Origin: Paractinoplanes aksuensis | GTDB taxonomy: Bacteria > Actinomycetota > Actinomycetes > Mycobacteriales > Micromonosporaceae | Assembly (NCBI RefSeq): GCF_024137025.1 | Contig: NZ_JAMYJR010000037.1 | Span: forward strand, 1 to 64,000 | Length of the DNA: 64,000 bases | Reading direction: 5' to 3' | Shown: positions 20,437-28,625 of the stretch, piece after piece | Layout of the letters: every line of letters begins with the position of its first letter | Position numbering within the stretch: the first letter of the stretch is position 1 | The notes under the pieces: generated by a model | Database searches by the model: none | What the model saw: the letters and a program-made list of their open reading frames with translations, nothing else | Told to the model about the DNA's origin: nothing | Position numbers and translations under genes: made by a program

Positions 20437-21233
20437 AGCTGGTAGAGCTCCGCGAGATAGTTGGCCACCCCGTCCTCGTCGTTGCTGAGGCCGACCTCGT
20501 CGGCCACGGCCTTGAGGGCGGGGTGCGCGTTCGCCATCGCCACCCCGTGCCCGGCCCAGCTCAGCATGGGGATGTCGTTCGGCATGTCACCGAAGGCGAT
20601 CACCCCCGACTTGTCGATGCCGTGGCGCTCGCAGTGCCAGGCCAGACCGGCCGCCTTGGTCACGCCGGCCGCGCTGATCTCGACCAGGGCGCTCGACGAC
20701 GAGTGGGTGGCCGTGGCGATGTCGCCCAGGGTGCGACTGACCAGCTCGAAGAAGTCATCGGGCCCGTGGTGGGCCGAGCGTGCGAGCAGCTTGACGGCGG
20801 GGGCCGAGGTCAGCTCCTCGGGGGTGGCGAGAACTCGTACCGACGTGCCGTCGCCCTCCCAGCGCACGGGCCAGGCCTCCTCGTACCAGAAGGCCCGTCC
20901 GTCCTCGACCTCGACCGCCAGCGCGACGTCGGGCACCGCCTCGCGCAGCCGCTTGGCCACGTCGAGCAGCAGCTCGACCGGGAGCGGATCGGCCCGCAGC
21001 ACCTCGTCGCGGTCGGCGTCGTAGATCACCGCGCCGTTGGCGCAGATCGCCGGGACCGGCGCGGCCATCTGGTCGAAGAGCTGCCGGAGCCAGCGCACCG
21101 GGCGGCCGGTGACGACGACGAAGGGAACGGGGAGCGCGTCGAGCACCTCGATCGTGCGGGGGCTGAGCGTGCCGTCGGTGCGGATGAGCGTGCCGTCGAT
21201 ATCGCTGGCGACGAGCTGAAAGGGCGAGGACAT
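20433..21233 (-). CDS. HAD-superfamily Cof-type phosphatase (second of a pair)
   Basis: This 266-residue HAD phosphatase (subclass IIB) has DIDGTLIRTDGTLS (nucleophile Asp near residue 11), VVTGRPVRW, and the metal-binding FGDMPNDIPML near 205-215. Such enzymes hydrolyse sugar phosphates, flavin phosphates or related metabolites; the substrate is not predictable. Start ATG 21233 overlaps the stop codon of the upstream paralogue (TGATG), so the pair is translationally coupled. A longer frame to 21353 runs inside that paralogue and is not real. Confidence 0.85.
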   Translation of the reverse strand: MSSPFQLVASDIDGTLIRTDGTLSPRTIEVLDALPVPFVVVTGRPVRWLRQLFDQMAAPVPAICANGAVIYDADRDEVLRADPLPVELLLDVAKRLREAVPDVALAVEVEDGRAFWYEEAWPVRWEGDGTSVRVLATPEELTSAPAVKLLARSAHHGPDDFFELVSRTLGDIATATHSSSSALVEISAAGVTKAAGLAWHCERHGIDKSGVIAFGDMPNDIPMLSWAGHGVAMANAHPALKAVADEVGLSNDEDGVANYLAELYQL

Positions 21234-22045
21234 CACCTCGACAGTAGCCGGTCGAGATAGATCGCCACGCCGTCCTCGTCGTTGGTCAGCGTGACCTCGT
21301 CGGCTACCGCCCGCAGCTCGGCGTGCGCGTTGCCCACGGCCACCCGGCCCCACCCGGCCCAGGCGAACATGGGCAGGTCATTGGGCATGTCGCCGAAGAC
21401 CAGGACGTCGGCCGGGTCGACCCCGACGGCTTGGGCGACCACGCCCAGGCCGGTCCCTTTGTCCACGTTCGCCGGGCAGATCTCGACGTAGTCGAGGCCG
21501 GCCTGGGTGACGGATGCCACCTCGGGCGGGACGATCCGGCGGGCCACTGCCAGCAGTTCGTCGACGTCGTAGGCGAACGAGCGCGCAAAGGCCTTGATCA
21601 CGTCGGTGGTGCAGCACTCGGCGCGGCTCCGGCGCTCCAGGACAACCGGGTAGCGCCAGGTCGGGTCATAGTCGCCCCAGAGCGGCGAGTCGTCGTGCTC
21701 GAGCGCCTCGACCATGACCGACAGCTCGCCCACCTCGGCCTCGAGCTCGGTCAGTACGCGCTCGAGCGTGGAGCCGGGCAGCCGCGACTGCAGCAGGTAC
21801 GTGGAGTCGGCCTGGTCGAGCACCCAGCCGCCCTGGGCCATGACCAGGAAGTCGGCGTCACGGATGTCGTTGCGGGTGAGGGTGGTGAGCCGCGGGCCGC
21901 GACCGGTGGCGCCGACGACGCGGATGCCGGCCGCACGGACCCGGCCGAGCACCTCGTGGGTGTAGTCGGACACCGTGTCGTCGCTGCGGACGAGGGTGCC
22001 GTCGAGATCGGTGGCGATCAGCTTGGGGAGGCCAGGCTTGACCAT
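21233..22045 (-). CDS. HAD-superfamily Cof-type phosphatase (first of a pair)
   Basis: This 270-residue protein is a paralogue of the next gene: ATDLDGTLVRSDDTVS (nucleophile near residue 13), VVGATGRGPRL, KGTGLGVVAQAVGV and FGDMPNDLPMF. Both proteins end with nearly the same phrase (NDEDGVA-YL), which suggests tandem duplication. A CCTT-like pair of cysteines in RAECCTTD is unusual for the family but not obviously catalytic. The start is ATG 22045 with GGAGG 5 bases upstream; that ribosome-binding site lies in a strong stem (22051-22080). Confidence 0.85.
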   Translation of the reverse strand: MVKPGLPKLIATDLDGTLVRSDDTVSDYTHEVLGRVRAAGIRVVGATGRGPRLTTLTRNDIRDADFLVMAQGGWVLDQADSTYLLQSRLPGSTLERVLTELEAEVGELSVMVEALEHDDSPLWGDYDPTWRYPVVLERRSRAECCTTDVIKAFARSFAYDVDELLAVARRIVPPEVASVTQAGLDYVEICPANVDKGTGLGVVAQAVGVDPADVLVFGDMPNDLPMFAWAGWGRVAVGNAHAELRAVADEVTLTNDEDGVAIYLDRLLSR

Positions 22046-22050
22046 CGTTA

Positions 22051-22080
22051 CCTCCGAGGGTTTGCAAACCCCCGCGGAGG
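22051..22080 (-). promoter_or_regulatory. stem that buries the ribosome-binding site of the HAD operon
   Basis: On the transcribed strand CCTCCG (22080-22075) pairs with CGGAGG (22056-22051), which contains the GGAGG of the HAD gene, and between them lies the perfect 14-base palindrome GGGTTTGCAAACCC (22058-22071). A TACCGT hexamer (22092-22097) would start a transcript just ahead of it. The element could act in RNA as a translational gate or in DNA as an operator; the sequence alone cannot decide. Confidence 0.5.
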
Positions 22081-22102
22081 GCGGAAGGAGAACGGTACAC
22101 CT

Positions 22103-22140
22103 GCGCGGCTACCAGCGGCTATGACTTCTGGTAGCCGCGC
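22103..22140 (-). terminator. terminator hairpin behind serS
   Basis: A perfect 13-bp stem, GCGCGGCTACCAG (22103-22115) with CTGGTAGCCGCGC (22128-22140), encloses a 12-base loop, 13 bases beyond the serS stop codon. It also insulates the HAD operon downstream. No T-run follows. Confidence 0.7.
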
Positions 22141-22153
22141 GGTGTATTGATAG

Positions 22154-23416
22154 TTAGCGCGCGGGCTCCAAGATGTCGCGCCCGCCAACGTACGGTTGCA
22201 GCGCCTTCGGAACCCGGACAGAACCGTCCGGCTGCTGGTGGTTCTCGAGGATCGGAATCAGCCAGCGGGTGGTCGCGAGCGTGCCGTTCAGCGTGGCCGC
22301 GGTCTGCGGCTTGCCGTCGGCGTCGCGATAGCGGATGTTGAGCCGCCGCGCCTGGAACGTGGTGCAGTTCGACGTCGAGGTGACCTCGCGGTAGCGGCCC
22401 TGCGACGGCACCCAGGCCTCGCAGTCGAACTTGCGGGCCGCGCTGGAACCGAGGTCGCCGCCGGCCACGTCGATCACCCGGTACGGGATCTCGACCTTGG
22501 CCAGCATCTCCTCCTCCATCGCGAGCAGGCGCAGGTGCTCGTCGGCCGCCTCTTCCGGCTTGCAGAAGGCGAACATCTCGACCTTGTCGAACTGGTGCAC
22601 ACGCAGGATCCCGCGCACGTCCTTGCCGTACGACCCGGCCTCGCGCCGGTAGCAGGACGACCAGCCGGCGAAGCGTTCCGGCCCGCCCTCGAGGTCGAGG
22701 ATCTCGTTCGAGTGGTACGCCGCCAGGGCGACCTCGGACGTGCCGACCAGGTAGAGGTCGTCGGCCTCGAGCCGGTAGACCTCGCCGGCGTGGGCGCCGA
22801 GGAACCCGGTGCCCTCCATCGACTCGGGCTTGACCAGCGACGGGGTGATCGACGGGATGAACCCGTGCTCGACCGCCTGGGCGATCGCCATCTGGAGCAG
22901 GCCCAGCTGCAGCAGCGCGCCGACGCCGGTGAGGAAGTAGAACCGCGAGCCCGACACCTTGGCCCCGCGCTCGGTGTCGATCGCCCGCAGCGCCTCACCG
23001 ATCTCGAGGTGGTCCTTCGGGTTCTCGATGGCCGGAATGTCGCCGACCTCGCGCAGCACGACGAAGTCGTCCTCGCCGCCGGGCGGAACACCGTCCTGCA
23101 CCAGGTTGGGCACGGCGAGGTGGGCCTGGCGCAGTGTCTCGTCGGCCTGCTTAGTCGTGGCCTCGGCCTCTTTGACCTCGGCGGCGAGCTCTTTGGTGCG
23201 GGCGAGCAGCGTGGGTCGCTCGTCGGCCGAGGCCTTGGGCACCTGCTTGCTCAGCGACTTCTGCTCGGCCCGCAGCGCCTCGAAGCGCTGGGTGGACGAT
23301 CGACGGGCCTCGTCGGCGCGCAGCAGGTCGTCCACCACCTCGGTGGACTCGCCGCGCAGGCGCTGGCTGGCACGGATCCGGTCGGGGTCTTCGCGAAGCA
23401 GACGCAGGTCAATCAC
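22154..23416 (-). CDS. serS: seryl-tRNA synthetase
   Basis: This 420-residue class II synthetase charges tRNA-Ser. Residues about 30-110 form the long antiparallel coiled-coil arm that grips tRNA (RFEALRAEQKSLSKQV, LAAEVKEAEATTKQADETLRQ by position). The catalytic core shows TGFLGAHAGEVYRL and LVGTSEVALA (motif 2 region near 225-245), CYRREAGSYGKDVRGILRVHQFDKVEMF by position near 270-297, and motif 3 TLNGTLATTRWLIPILENHQ near 378-397. The start is GTG 23416 with TAGGCT 8 bases upstream, apparently leaderless. A hairpin terminator follows. Confidence 0.97.
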   Translation of the reverse strand: MIDLRLLREDPDRIRASQRLRGESTEVVDDLLRADEARRSSTQRFEALRAEQKSLSKQVPKASADERPTLLARTKELAAEVKEAEATTKQADETLRQAHLAVPNLVQDGVPPGGEDDFVVLREVGDIPAIENPKDHLEIGEALRAIDTERGAKVSGSRFYFLTGVGALLQLGLLQMAIAQAVEHGFIPSITPSLVKPESMEGTGFLGAHAGEVYRLEADDLYLVGTSEVALAAYHSNEILDLEGGPERFAGWSSCYRREAGSYGKDVRGILRVHQFDKVEMFAFCKPEEAADEHLRLLAMEEEMLAKVEIPYRVIDVAGGDLGSSAARKFDCEAWVPSQGRYREVTSTSNCTTFQARRLNIRYRDADGKPQTAATLNGTLATTRWLIPILENHQQPDGSVRVPKALQPYVGGRDILEPAR

Positions 23417-23472
23417 GATTGCCGAGCCTACCGACCGCACAGTCCGGTCAGCACCCCGATATCCCCCGATGG

Positions 23473-24267
23473 TCAGTTCGGGCGATCGCGGTCGTCGTTG
23501 AGCGACGTGAACGGTTGCGAGGGCGCGACGGTGAGATCGAGCGACTCGTCGCCGGAGCGGTCGGCCTCGGCGCTCGACGGCCGGCGCCACGACCAGACCG
23601 GATCCAGCTCGGGCTCGCCGATCGGCGCCGCCTCGGGCGAGGGGGCAGTGGTGGCGGCGGGCAGGTGCCGACCGGCCAGGTAGAGCGCGGCCATGATCAG
23701 CAGCACGCCGGCGAAGGCGCACCACAGCCCCCGGCCGTACGCCAGGGTGGTCTCGGACTCGTCGACGGCGATGCGATAGACCGGGTCGATCACGTAGCTC
23801 TGCGAGCCGACCGCGGTGGCCGTGGCGACGAGCAGGCCCAGGTGCGTGCCGGCCACGCTGAGACCGGCCAGCCGGGCGTAACGGCGGCCGGCGGGCGGGC
23901 CGAACAGGGTGAGCACCACGGCCGGAACCAGCAGGAACAGGCCCACCACGTAGCCGATGCCGAACGTGCCCAGGTCGTCGAGGCCGATGGGCAGAATCCG
24001 CTCGCCCCCCTCACCGCCCAGGGTGCCCGGGTCGAGCGTGGTGACCTGCCACTCGGACAGCAGCGAGACGAGCGCGGCCAGGGCGGCCAGGGCCGCCGTC
24101 AGCGGCACCGTGCGCCGGTCGGCCAGCAGGTCGCGGCCGAGCCCGGACGAGCTCCAGCGGGACCGGCGGGGCTCGTCGGACGAGCCGAACTCGACCACCG
24201 CCTCGGGCGGGGTCACGTCGATCTCGAGCGGCGTCGGCTGCTGCTGCGGCGCGGGCATGGGAACCAT
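23473..24267 (-). CDS. conserved four-helix membrane protein of unknown function
   Basis: This 264-residue protein has a Pro/Gln-rich acidic N-terminus (PAPQQQPTPLEIDVTPPE), then four hydrophobic helices near residues 60-75, 98-120, 130-155 and 180-205, and an acidic C-terminal tail of about 50 residues. Both ends are probably cytoplasmic. I recognise no catalytic motif. It resembles uncharacterised actinomycete membrane proteins found near serS, and stands 56 bases before serS in the same direction. ATG 24267 is preferred (AGGG 4-7 bases upstream); ATG 24258 is the alternative. Confidence 0.6.
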   Translation of the reverse strand: MVPMPAPQQQPTPLEIDVTPPEAVVEFGSSDEPRRSRWSSSGLGRDLLADRRTVPLTAALAALAALVSLLSEWQVTTLDPGTLGGEGGERILPIGLDDLGTFGIGYVVGLFLLVPAVVLTLFGPPAGRRYARLAGLSVAGTHLGLLVATATAVGSQSYVIDPVYRIAVDESETTLAYGRGLWCAFAGVLLIMAALYLAGRHLPAATTAPSPEAAPIGEPELDPVWSWRRPSSAEADRSGDESLDLTVAPSQPFTSLNDDRDRPN

Positions 24268-24324
24268 GGTGCCCTGTGCCAGGTCGCCCGGCCAGCAGTC
24301 GTCGCATGGACTAGCGTTCTGGTC

Positions 24325-24753
24325 ATGCCTATTCGCACCGCAACCGCTCGCTGGCAGGGGAACCTCACCGAGGGTTCCGGCACCATCAAGACCGGCAAGG
24401 GCGGCATCCAGGGGAACTACTCGTTCAAGTCCCGCTTCGAAGAGGGCGAGGGGACGAACCCGGAGGAGCTGATCGGCGCCGCGCACGCCGGCTGCTACTC
24501 GATGGCCTTCTCGAAGGCGCTGTCCGACGCCGGCTTCACGCCGACCTCGGTCGACACCGTGGCCAAGGTCCACATGGACAAGACCGACGCCGGCTTCAGC
24601 GTGACCCGCATCGACCTCGAGACCCAGGGCGACGTCCCCGGGGTCGACGAGGGCACGTTCCAGAAGATCGCCGAGGACGCCAAGGCGAACTGCCCGATCT
24701 CGCGGCTGCTCTCCCCGGGTGCCGAGATCACCCTGAGCGCCAAGCTCGCCTGA
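24325..24753 (+). CDS. OsmC-family peroxiredoxin
   Basis: This 142-residue protein is an OsmC/Ohr-type thiol peroxidase that reduces organic hydroperoxides. The two redox cysteines are in AAHAGCYSMAFS (about residue 57) and AKANCPISRLL (about residue 123), with the expected FKSRFEEGEGTNPEEL before the first. It is the OsmC rather than Ohr subtype judging by SGTIKTGKGGIQG near the N-terminus. ATG 24325 is preceded by TAGCGT 7 bases upstream, so it is probably leaderless. It is divergent from the membrane protein gene. Confidence 0.9.
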   Translation: MPIRTATARWQGNLTEGSGTIKTGKGGIQGNYSFKSRFEEGEGTNPEELIGAAHAGCYSMAFSKALSDAGFTPTSVDTVAKVHMDKTDAGFSVTRIDLETQGDVPGVDEGTFQKIAEDAKANCPISRLLSPGAEITLSAKLA

Positions 24754-24802
24754 TCCGCTCCGCACCACGTGCCCCGGCCGCTCGCTGAGCGCCCGGGGCA
24801 CA

Positions 24803-25162
24803 ATGGCATCTGTGCCGGTCGAGATGAGTCGGGAACAATTCGAGGAACTGGTCGGCGAGGCCCTCGACGAGGTGCCCGCCGAACTCCTGAAGGTCATGGA
24901 CAACGTGGTGATCGTCGTCGAGGACGACCCGCCGGACGGCGAGGATCTGCTCGGCCTGTACGAGGGCACGGCGCTGACCGAGCGCGGCTGGGACTACGCC
25001 GGCGTGCTGCCCGACCGGATCACCATCTATCGCAACCCCACGCTGCGCGTCTGCGACACCGAGACCGACGTCATCGACGAGGTCGCGATCACCGTGGTCC
25101 ACGAGATCGCCCACCATTTCGGCATCGACGACGCCCGTCTGCACGAACTCGGCTGGGGCTGA
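24803..25162 (+). CDS. small zincin-type metallopeptidase family protein
   Basis: This 119-residue cytoplasmic protein contains VVHEIAHHFGIDDARLHELGW near the C-terminus, an HExxH zinc site with a third His and a distal Glu/His, and a MSREQFEELVGEALDEVP opening typical of a widespread actinobacterial metallopeptidase-like family (formerly DUF1025). No substrate is known. ATG 24803, GTG 24812 and ATG 24824 are all possible starts; the conserved core begins at MSREQF. It may be transcribed with osmC, 49 bases upstream. Confidence 0.85.
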   Translation: MASVPVEMSREQFEELVGEALDEVPAELLKVMDNVVIVVEDDPPDGEDLLGLYEGTALTERGWDYAGVLPDRITIYRNPTLRVCDTETDVIDEVAITVVHEIAHHFGIDDARLHELGWG

Positions 25163-25215
25163 GAAAAACCTGAAAGGCTGACAACGCGTTTGTAACGCAC
25201 TCCTACCCTGAGGCC

Positions 25216-25953
25216 ATGCGTAGCGAGCTCTTCAATGCCGACAACCTCGAGAAAGAGTCGGCCCAGCCCGGACTCCGGCTGCAAAATTCCAAGCTGCTCA
25301 AAGCCGAACTGAACGGCGAGTTCATGGCCCGCGTCGGCTCGATGGTCGCGTACCAGGGGCAGGTGCAGTTCGAGGCGCTCGGCTCGGGCGGCATCGGCAA
25401 GTTCCTCAAGCAGAAGCTCACCGGCGAGGGCGTTCCCCTGATGCGCGTACGCGGTCACGGCGACGTCTTCCTGGCCGAGAACGCGGCCGACATCCACCTC
25501 ATCGACCTCGAGCAGGGCGACGCGCTCTCGATCAATGGGGCCAACGTGCTCGCGTTCGACTCGTCGCTCAACTACGACATCAAGATGGTGCAGGGTGCCG
25601 GCATGATGTCCAACGCCGGCCTGTTCAACTGCGTGTTCACCGGTCACGGCCGCATCGCGGTCACCACCAAGGGCACGCCGGTGGTGCTCAGCGTCGACCA
25701 GCCCACGTACGTCGACCCGCAGGCCGCGATCTGCTGGTCGGCCAACCTGCAGACCGGCTACCACCGCGCCGAGCAGCTGGGCCTGGGCACGCTGCTGGGC
25801 CGCACGACCGGCGAGCGGTTCACGATGAGCTTCGCGGGTCAGGGCTTCGTTGTCGTGCAGCCCTCCGAGGAGCCCCCGGGCGGTCGCATGGCCGGCACCG
25901 GCAGCGGCGGCCAGCAGCAGGAAGGCATCCTGGGCAACATCTTCGGCAATTAG
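25216..25953 (+). CDS. AIM24 family protein
   Basis: This 245-residue protein is a bacterial member of the AIM24 (TIM22-linked mitochondrial biogenesis) family, a beta-rich fold of unknown role. Typical stretches are LRLQNSKLLKAELNGEFMARVGSMVAYQG (residues about 19-47), IHLIDLEQGDALSINGANVLAFD (93-115), GAGMMSNAGLFNCVFTGHGRIA and TYVDPQAAICWSANL. The tail is Gly/Gln-rich. ATG 25216 has TACCCT 6 bases upstream and no separate ribosome-binding site, so it is likely leaderless. Its stop codon directly abuts the stop of converging pheA. Confidence 0.9.
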   Translation: MRSELFNADNLEKESAQPGLRLQNSKLLKAELNGEFMARVGSMVAYQGQVQFEALGSGGIGKFLKQKLTGEGVPLMRVRGHGDVFLAENAADIHLIDLEQGDALSINGANVLAFDSSLNYDIKMVQGAGMMSNAGLFNCVFTGHGRIAVTTKGTPVVLSVDQPTYVDPQAAICWSANLQTGYHRAEQLGLGTLLGRTTGERFTMSFAGQGFVVVQPSEEPPGGRMAGTGSGGQQQEGILGNIFGN

Positions 25954-26901
25954 TTAAGCCAGCTCGCCCGCTCGGATCTGGGCGAGCCAGGCGGCGGAGT
26001 CGGCGAAGTCGGTGTTCGAGAGGCCCCGGGGGGATGCCACCGGGGCCTCCGGCGTGAGCCGGTGGCGGGGGTAGCTGCCCAGGAAACGCACCTCGGCGCA
26101 GATGCGGCGCAGGCCCTGCAGGGCCTCGCCGAAGCGGGGCTCGGCCACGTGGCCGGTGCAGTCGAGCAGGAAAACGTACGTCCCCAGCTGCTCGCCGGTG
26201 GGCCGGGATTCGATGCGGGACAGGTTGATGCCGCGCACGGCCAGTTCGGTGAGCACCGACAGCAGCGCCCCGACCTGATCGTGCCGGATCCACAGGGCCA
26301 ACGAGGTGACGTCGTCGCCGGTTGGTTCGGCCGGCGGCCCGGGCCGGGTGAGTAGCGCGAACCTGGTCACCGCGTCGGCGCGGTCGGCCACCTTGTCGGC
26401 CAGCACGGTCAACCCGTTGCGGGGCACTCCGATCGGCGCGCAGAGCGCCGCGTCGTGCTCGCCGCGGGCCGCGCTGATGGCCGCGGTCGCGTTCGAGAGC
26501 ACGTCGACGACGACCGCGTCGGGCACGTTGGCCGAGAGCCAGCCGCGACACTGGGCCGAGGCCTGTGGGTGAGCAGCGATCGACCGGATCGCGGCGAGCG
26601 GCGTCAGCGTCCGGGCCGCCAGCACGAACTCGACGGGGATCACGACCTCACGCGTGATGATCAGCGGGCTGCCGGTGATCAGTTCGTCGAGGGTGACCGG
26701 CACCGCGCCGCCGACCGAGTTCTCGAGCGGGACCAGCGCCGCGTCGGCGTCACCGGCGCGGACGGCCTCGAGCGCCTCGGGCACGCTGCGCGCGGGCGTC
26801 CGCAGCCCGTGCTCGGCGGCGGGGATGGTGCGCAGGGCGGCCTCGGTGAAGGTGCCCTCCGGACCCAGATAGACGTAGCGCGTGGGCGGCGTTCCCGGCA
26901 T
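25954..26901 (-). CDS. pheA: prephenate dehydratase PheA
   Basis: This 315-residue monofunctional prephenate dehydratase makes phenylpyruvate for phenylalanine synthesis. The catalytic domain shows YLGPEGTFTEAA, VPLENSVGGAV, IAAHPQASAQCRGWL and the VTRFALL motif with its catalytic Thr near 183. The C-terminal ACT domain for phenylalanine feedback begins near LLSVLTELAVRGINLSRIESRP, with the ESRP effector motif. The start is ATG 26901 with TAGACT 6 bases upstream, leaderless. It is not linked to other aromatic genes here. Confidence 0.95.
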   Translation of the reverse strand: MPGTPPTRYVYLGPEGTFTEAALRTIPAAEHGLRTPARSVPEALEAVRAGDADAALVPLENSVGGAVPVTLDELITGSPLIITREVVIPVEFVLAARTLTPLAAIRSIAAHPQASAQCRGWLSANVPDAVVVDVLSNATAAISAARGEHDAALCAPIGVPRNGLTVLADKVADRADAVTRFALLTRPGPPAEPTGDDVTSLALWIRHDQVGALLSVLTELAVRGINLSRIESRPTGEQLGTYVFLLDCTGHVAEPRFGEALQGLRRICAEVRFLGSYPRHRLTPEAPVASPRGLSNTDFADSAAWLAQIRAGELA

Positions 26902-26932
26902 GGGACGAGTCTAGGGCGTACCCGCTGGATCG

Positions 26933-27547
26933 CTAGAAGCCACAGGCCAGCACCCTTATCCCCGGTGGGGCCGAGGTCTGCACCCGATCGATGCAGACGT
27001 CCGAACCGGCCGCGACCAGGGCCAGCGTGGTGCCGGCGCCGGTGGCGACGACCATCAGGGGATCCAGTTCGTCGGCATCCGTGCCGGTCACCTCGACCGT
27101 GGCGAACGACCAGGAGCCCGAGCAGAACGGCCCCTCCAAGACCCGGAGCGGCTTGTCCGGTATGCCGGGCCGGCCGGTGATCAGGGCCAGGATCTGGGGG
27201 CGGGTCGGCTGAGCGGCGCACCGGGCGGCGTGCGAGGGCGTCGGGGTGGCCGGCGTAGTCGTGGTCGGCGGTGTGGTGGTGGGCACCGTGAAGGTCGGCG
27301 TCGGATAGGTCGGATAGGCGGGGGTGGGATAGGCCGGACCGGTCGGGTACGGGACGGTGCCGGTGGGCAGCCCCGGGGTGAGCGCGGTGGGCAGCGGGAG
27401 GTCGAGTGAGGGCCCCAGCGAGATCGGGGCCGCGCTCGGCGACACGTAGGGCGGGGAGGTCGGCAGGGCGCGCGGCGGCTCGCCACACGCGCTCAGCAGA
27501 GCCGCGGCAGCGACCGTCAGGACCAACACGGATGTGCGGGGGGACAC
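26933..27547 (-). CDS. Pro/Thr-rich lipoprotein
   Basis: This 204-residue protein has a signal peptide with lipobox LLSAC (Cys near 21), so it is exported and lipid-anchored. Residues about 25-110 are a Pro/Thr/Tyr low-complexity stalk with repeated YPTP units, and the last 95 residues form a small globular domain with three cysteines (RCAAQ, PFCSGSW, VCIDRV) and a final ACGF. No known domain is recognised. The start is GTG 27547 with TAGCAT 6 bases upstream, leaderless. It lies 31 bases beyond the pheA start and runs the same way. Confidence 0.7.
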   Translation of the reverse strand: MSPRTSVLVLTVAAAALLSACGEPPRALPTSPPYVSPSAAPISLGPSLDLPLPTALTPGLPTGTVPYPTGPAYPTPAYPTYPTPTFTVPTTTPPTTTTPATPTPSHAARCAAQPTRPQILALITGRPGIPDKPLRVLEGPFCSGSWSFATVEVTGTDADELDPLMVVATGAGTTLALVAAGSDVCIDRVQTSAPPGIRVLACGF

Positions 27548-27583
27548 GCGGACATGCTATGTCCCGCTGGTCCCGATGTGACC

Positions 27584-27973
27584 CTAGGAAGCGATGCGGT
27601 GCCCGGCGGCACGCAGAGTGTCGATCGCCTCGCTGAGCCGCACCGTGGGCACGAGCAGGTAATCGGTCGAATACGTCGAGAACGTGACGATGTTGACGCG
27701 GGCGTCGGCCAGTGGCCCGATCAGCGAGGCCAGCACGCCGGTCAGCGCGAGGTCGAGCGGCCCGACCACTCGCAGGCAGCGCCACGCGGTGTCGACGTCC
27801 GCCCCCGCGGGCACCCGGTCGACCGGGCAGATGATCGAGAGCTCGTCGGCGTCCCAGCTGAGCGAGATCACGCTCTTGTCGTCCGGACCCGCGCTGAGCG
27901 AAGCCGGGATCGGGGAACCGGCCGGGAGCCGGCACACCGCGTACTCCGCGGGCAGCAGGTCTAGATCGAGCAT
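27584..27973 (-). CDS. ACT domain-containing protein
   Basis: This 129-residue cytoplasmic protein looks like a pair of ACT modules of the CASTOR/ACT_7 kind: ISLSWDADELSIICP in the first half and GVLASLIGPLADARVNIVTFSTYSTDYLLV in the second (residues about 80-110). ACT domains bind amino acids, so this is likely a small sensor, but the partner is unknown. ATG 27973 has TAGTCT 6 bases upstream, leaderless. Confidence 0.8.
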   Translation of the reverse strand: MLDLDLLPAEYAVCRLPAGSPIPASLSAGPDDKSVISLSWDADELSIICPVDRVPAGADVDTAWRCLRVVGPLDLALTGVLASLIGPLADARVNIVTFSTYSTDYLLVPTVRLSEAIDTLRAAGHRIAS

Positions 27974-28059
27974 GAACGCAGACTACGGTTCGAGATCAGG
28001 GTTGCCCAATGCCCCGGGGGTGCGTCAAACGCCACAGCTCGGACATGGGCCCGAAACCT

Positions 28060-28521
28060 TCAGTAGCGAACGGCGGAGAAGAAGGTCATCGAGCCGGCCA
28101 CCCGCTCGTTGTCGAACAGCGGGGTGGCGATCGCATCGACGGTCAGCGGGGTCTCGCCGGGCGCCGGGACGACCCGCAGCAGCCCGCGGGCCAGGCGCTC
28201 GCTGCGCAGGGCCAGCAGCGGCGGGATCTTGTCGGCGTCCGATTCCTCGAGCTCGCCGGCGCCGGCCGTGAAATCGATGAGGTGGAGCACCGAGCCGAGC
28301 GGCTTGCCCAGCACCTCGGGCGGCTTGCCCAGGCCCAGCAGGTCGCCGCACGAGACCGAGACGGCGACGATCGCGGTCGTGGTGTCGATGATGAGGCAGG
28401 GTTCCGAGGCCGAGGCCACCGTCGAGGTCCACCGGTCGAGGCTCGGAACGAACTCGGCCTCGGACGGTGTGCGCGCCTGCGGCACGAACGCGCCCGAGAG
28501 TGAGAGTTCGACGTGAGCCAC
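28060..28521 (-). CDS. PAS domain protein
   Basis: This 153-residue protein carries one PAS-like sensor domain (PCLIIDTTTAIVAVSVSCGDLLGLG at about 42-66, then a second half ending SMTFFSAVRY) without an output domain. Actinomycete stand-alone PAS proteins of this form are of unknown function. GTG 28521 is the start, with GGAGG 5 bases upstream. The 86-base gap to the ACT gene shows no clear terminator. Confidence 0.65.
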   Translation of the reverse strand: MAHVELSLSGAFVPQARTPSEAEFVPSLDRWTSTVASASEPCLIIDTTTAIVAVSVSCGDLLGLGKPPEVLGKPLGSVLHLIDFTAGAGELEESDADKIPPLLALRSERLARGLLRVVPAPGETPLTVDAIATPLFDNERVAGSMTFFSAVRY

Positions 28522-28625
28522 CCGATCCTCCTCGCACCTGCGGATCGACGGCCACGCCGCGGCGACGCCCGGATCTCCCGAGCGGGCCGCGGCGGTGAAG
28601 CCGTCGACTACAACCGGAAGGAACG

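Noticed and set aside
20433..21353. Longer N-terminus of the second HAD phosphatase
   Set aside because: The extra 40 residues lie inside the first HAD gene in another frame; the coupled ATG at 21233 gives the usual family start.
26933..27547. Repeat-based (YPTP) functional domain in the lipoprotein
   Set aside because: The tyrosine/proline/threonine repeats look like a flexible wall-spanning stalk and not a folded domain.
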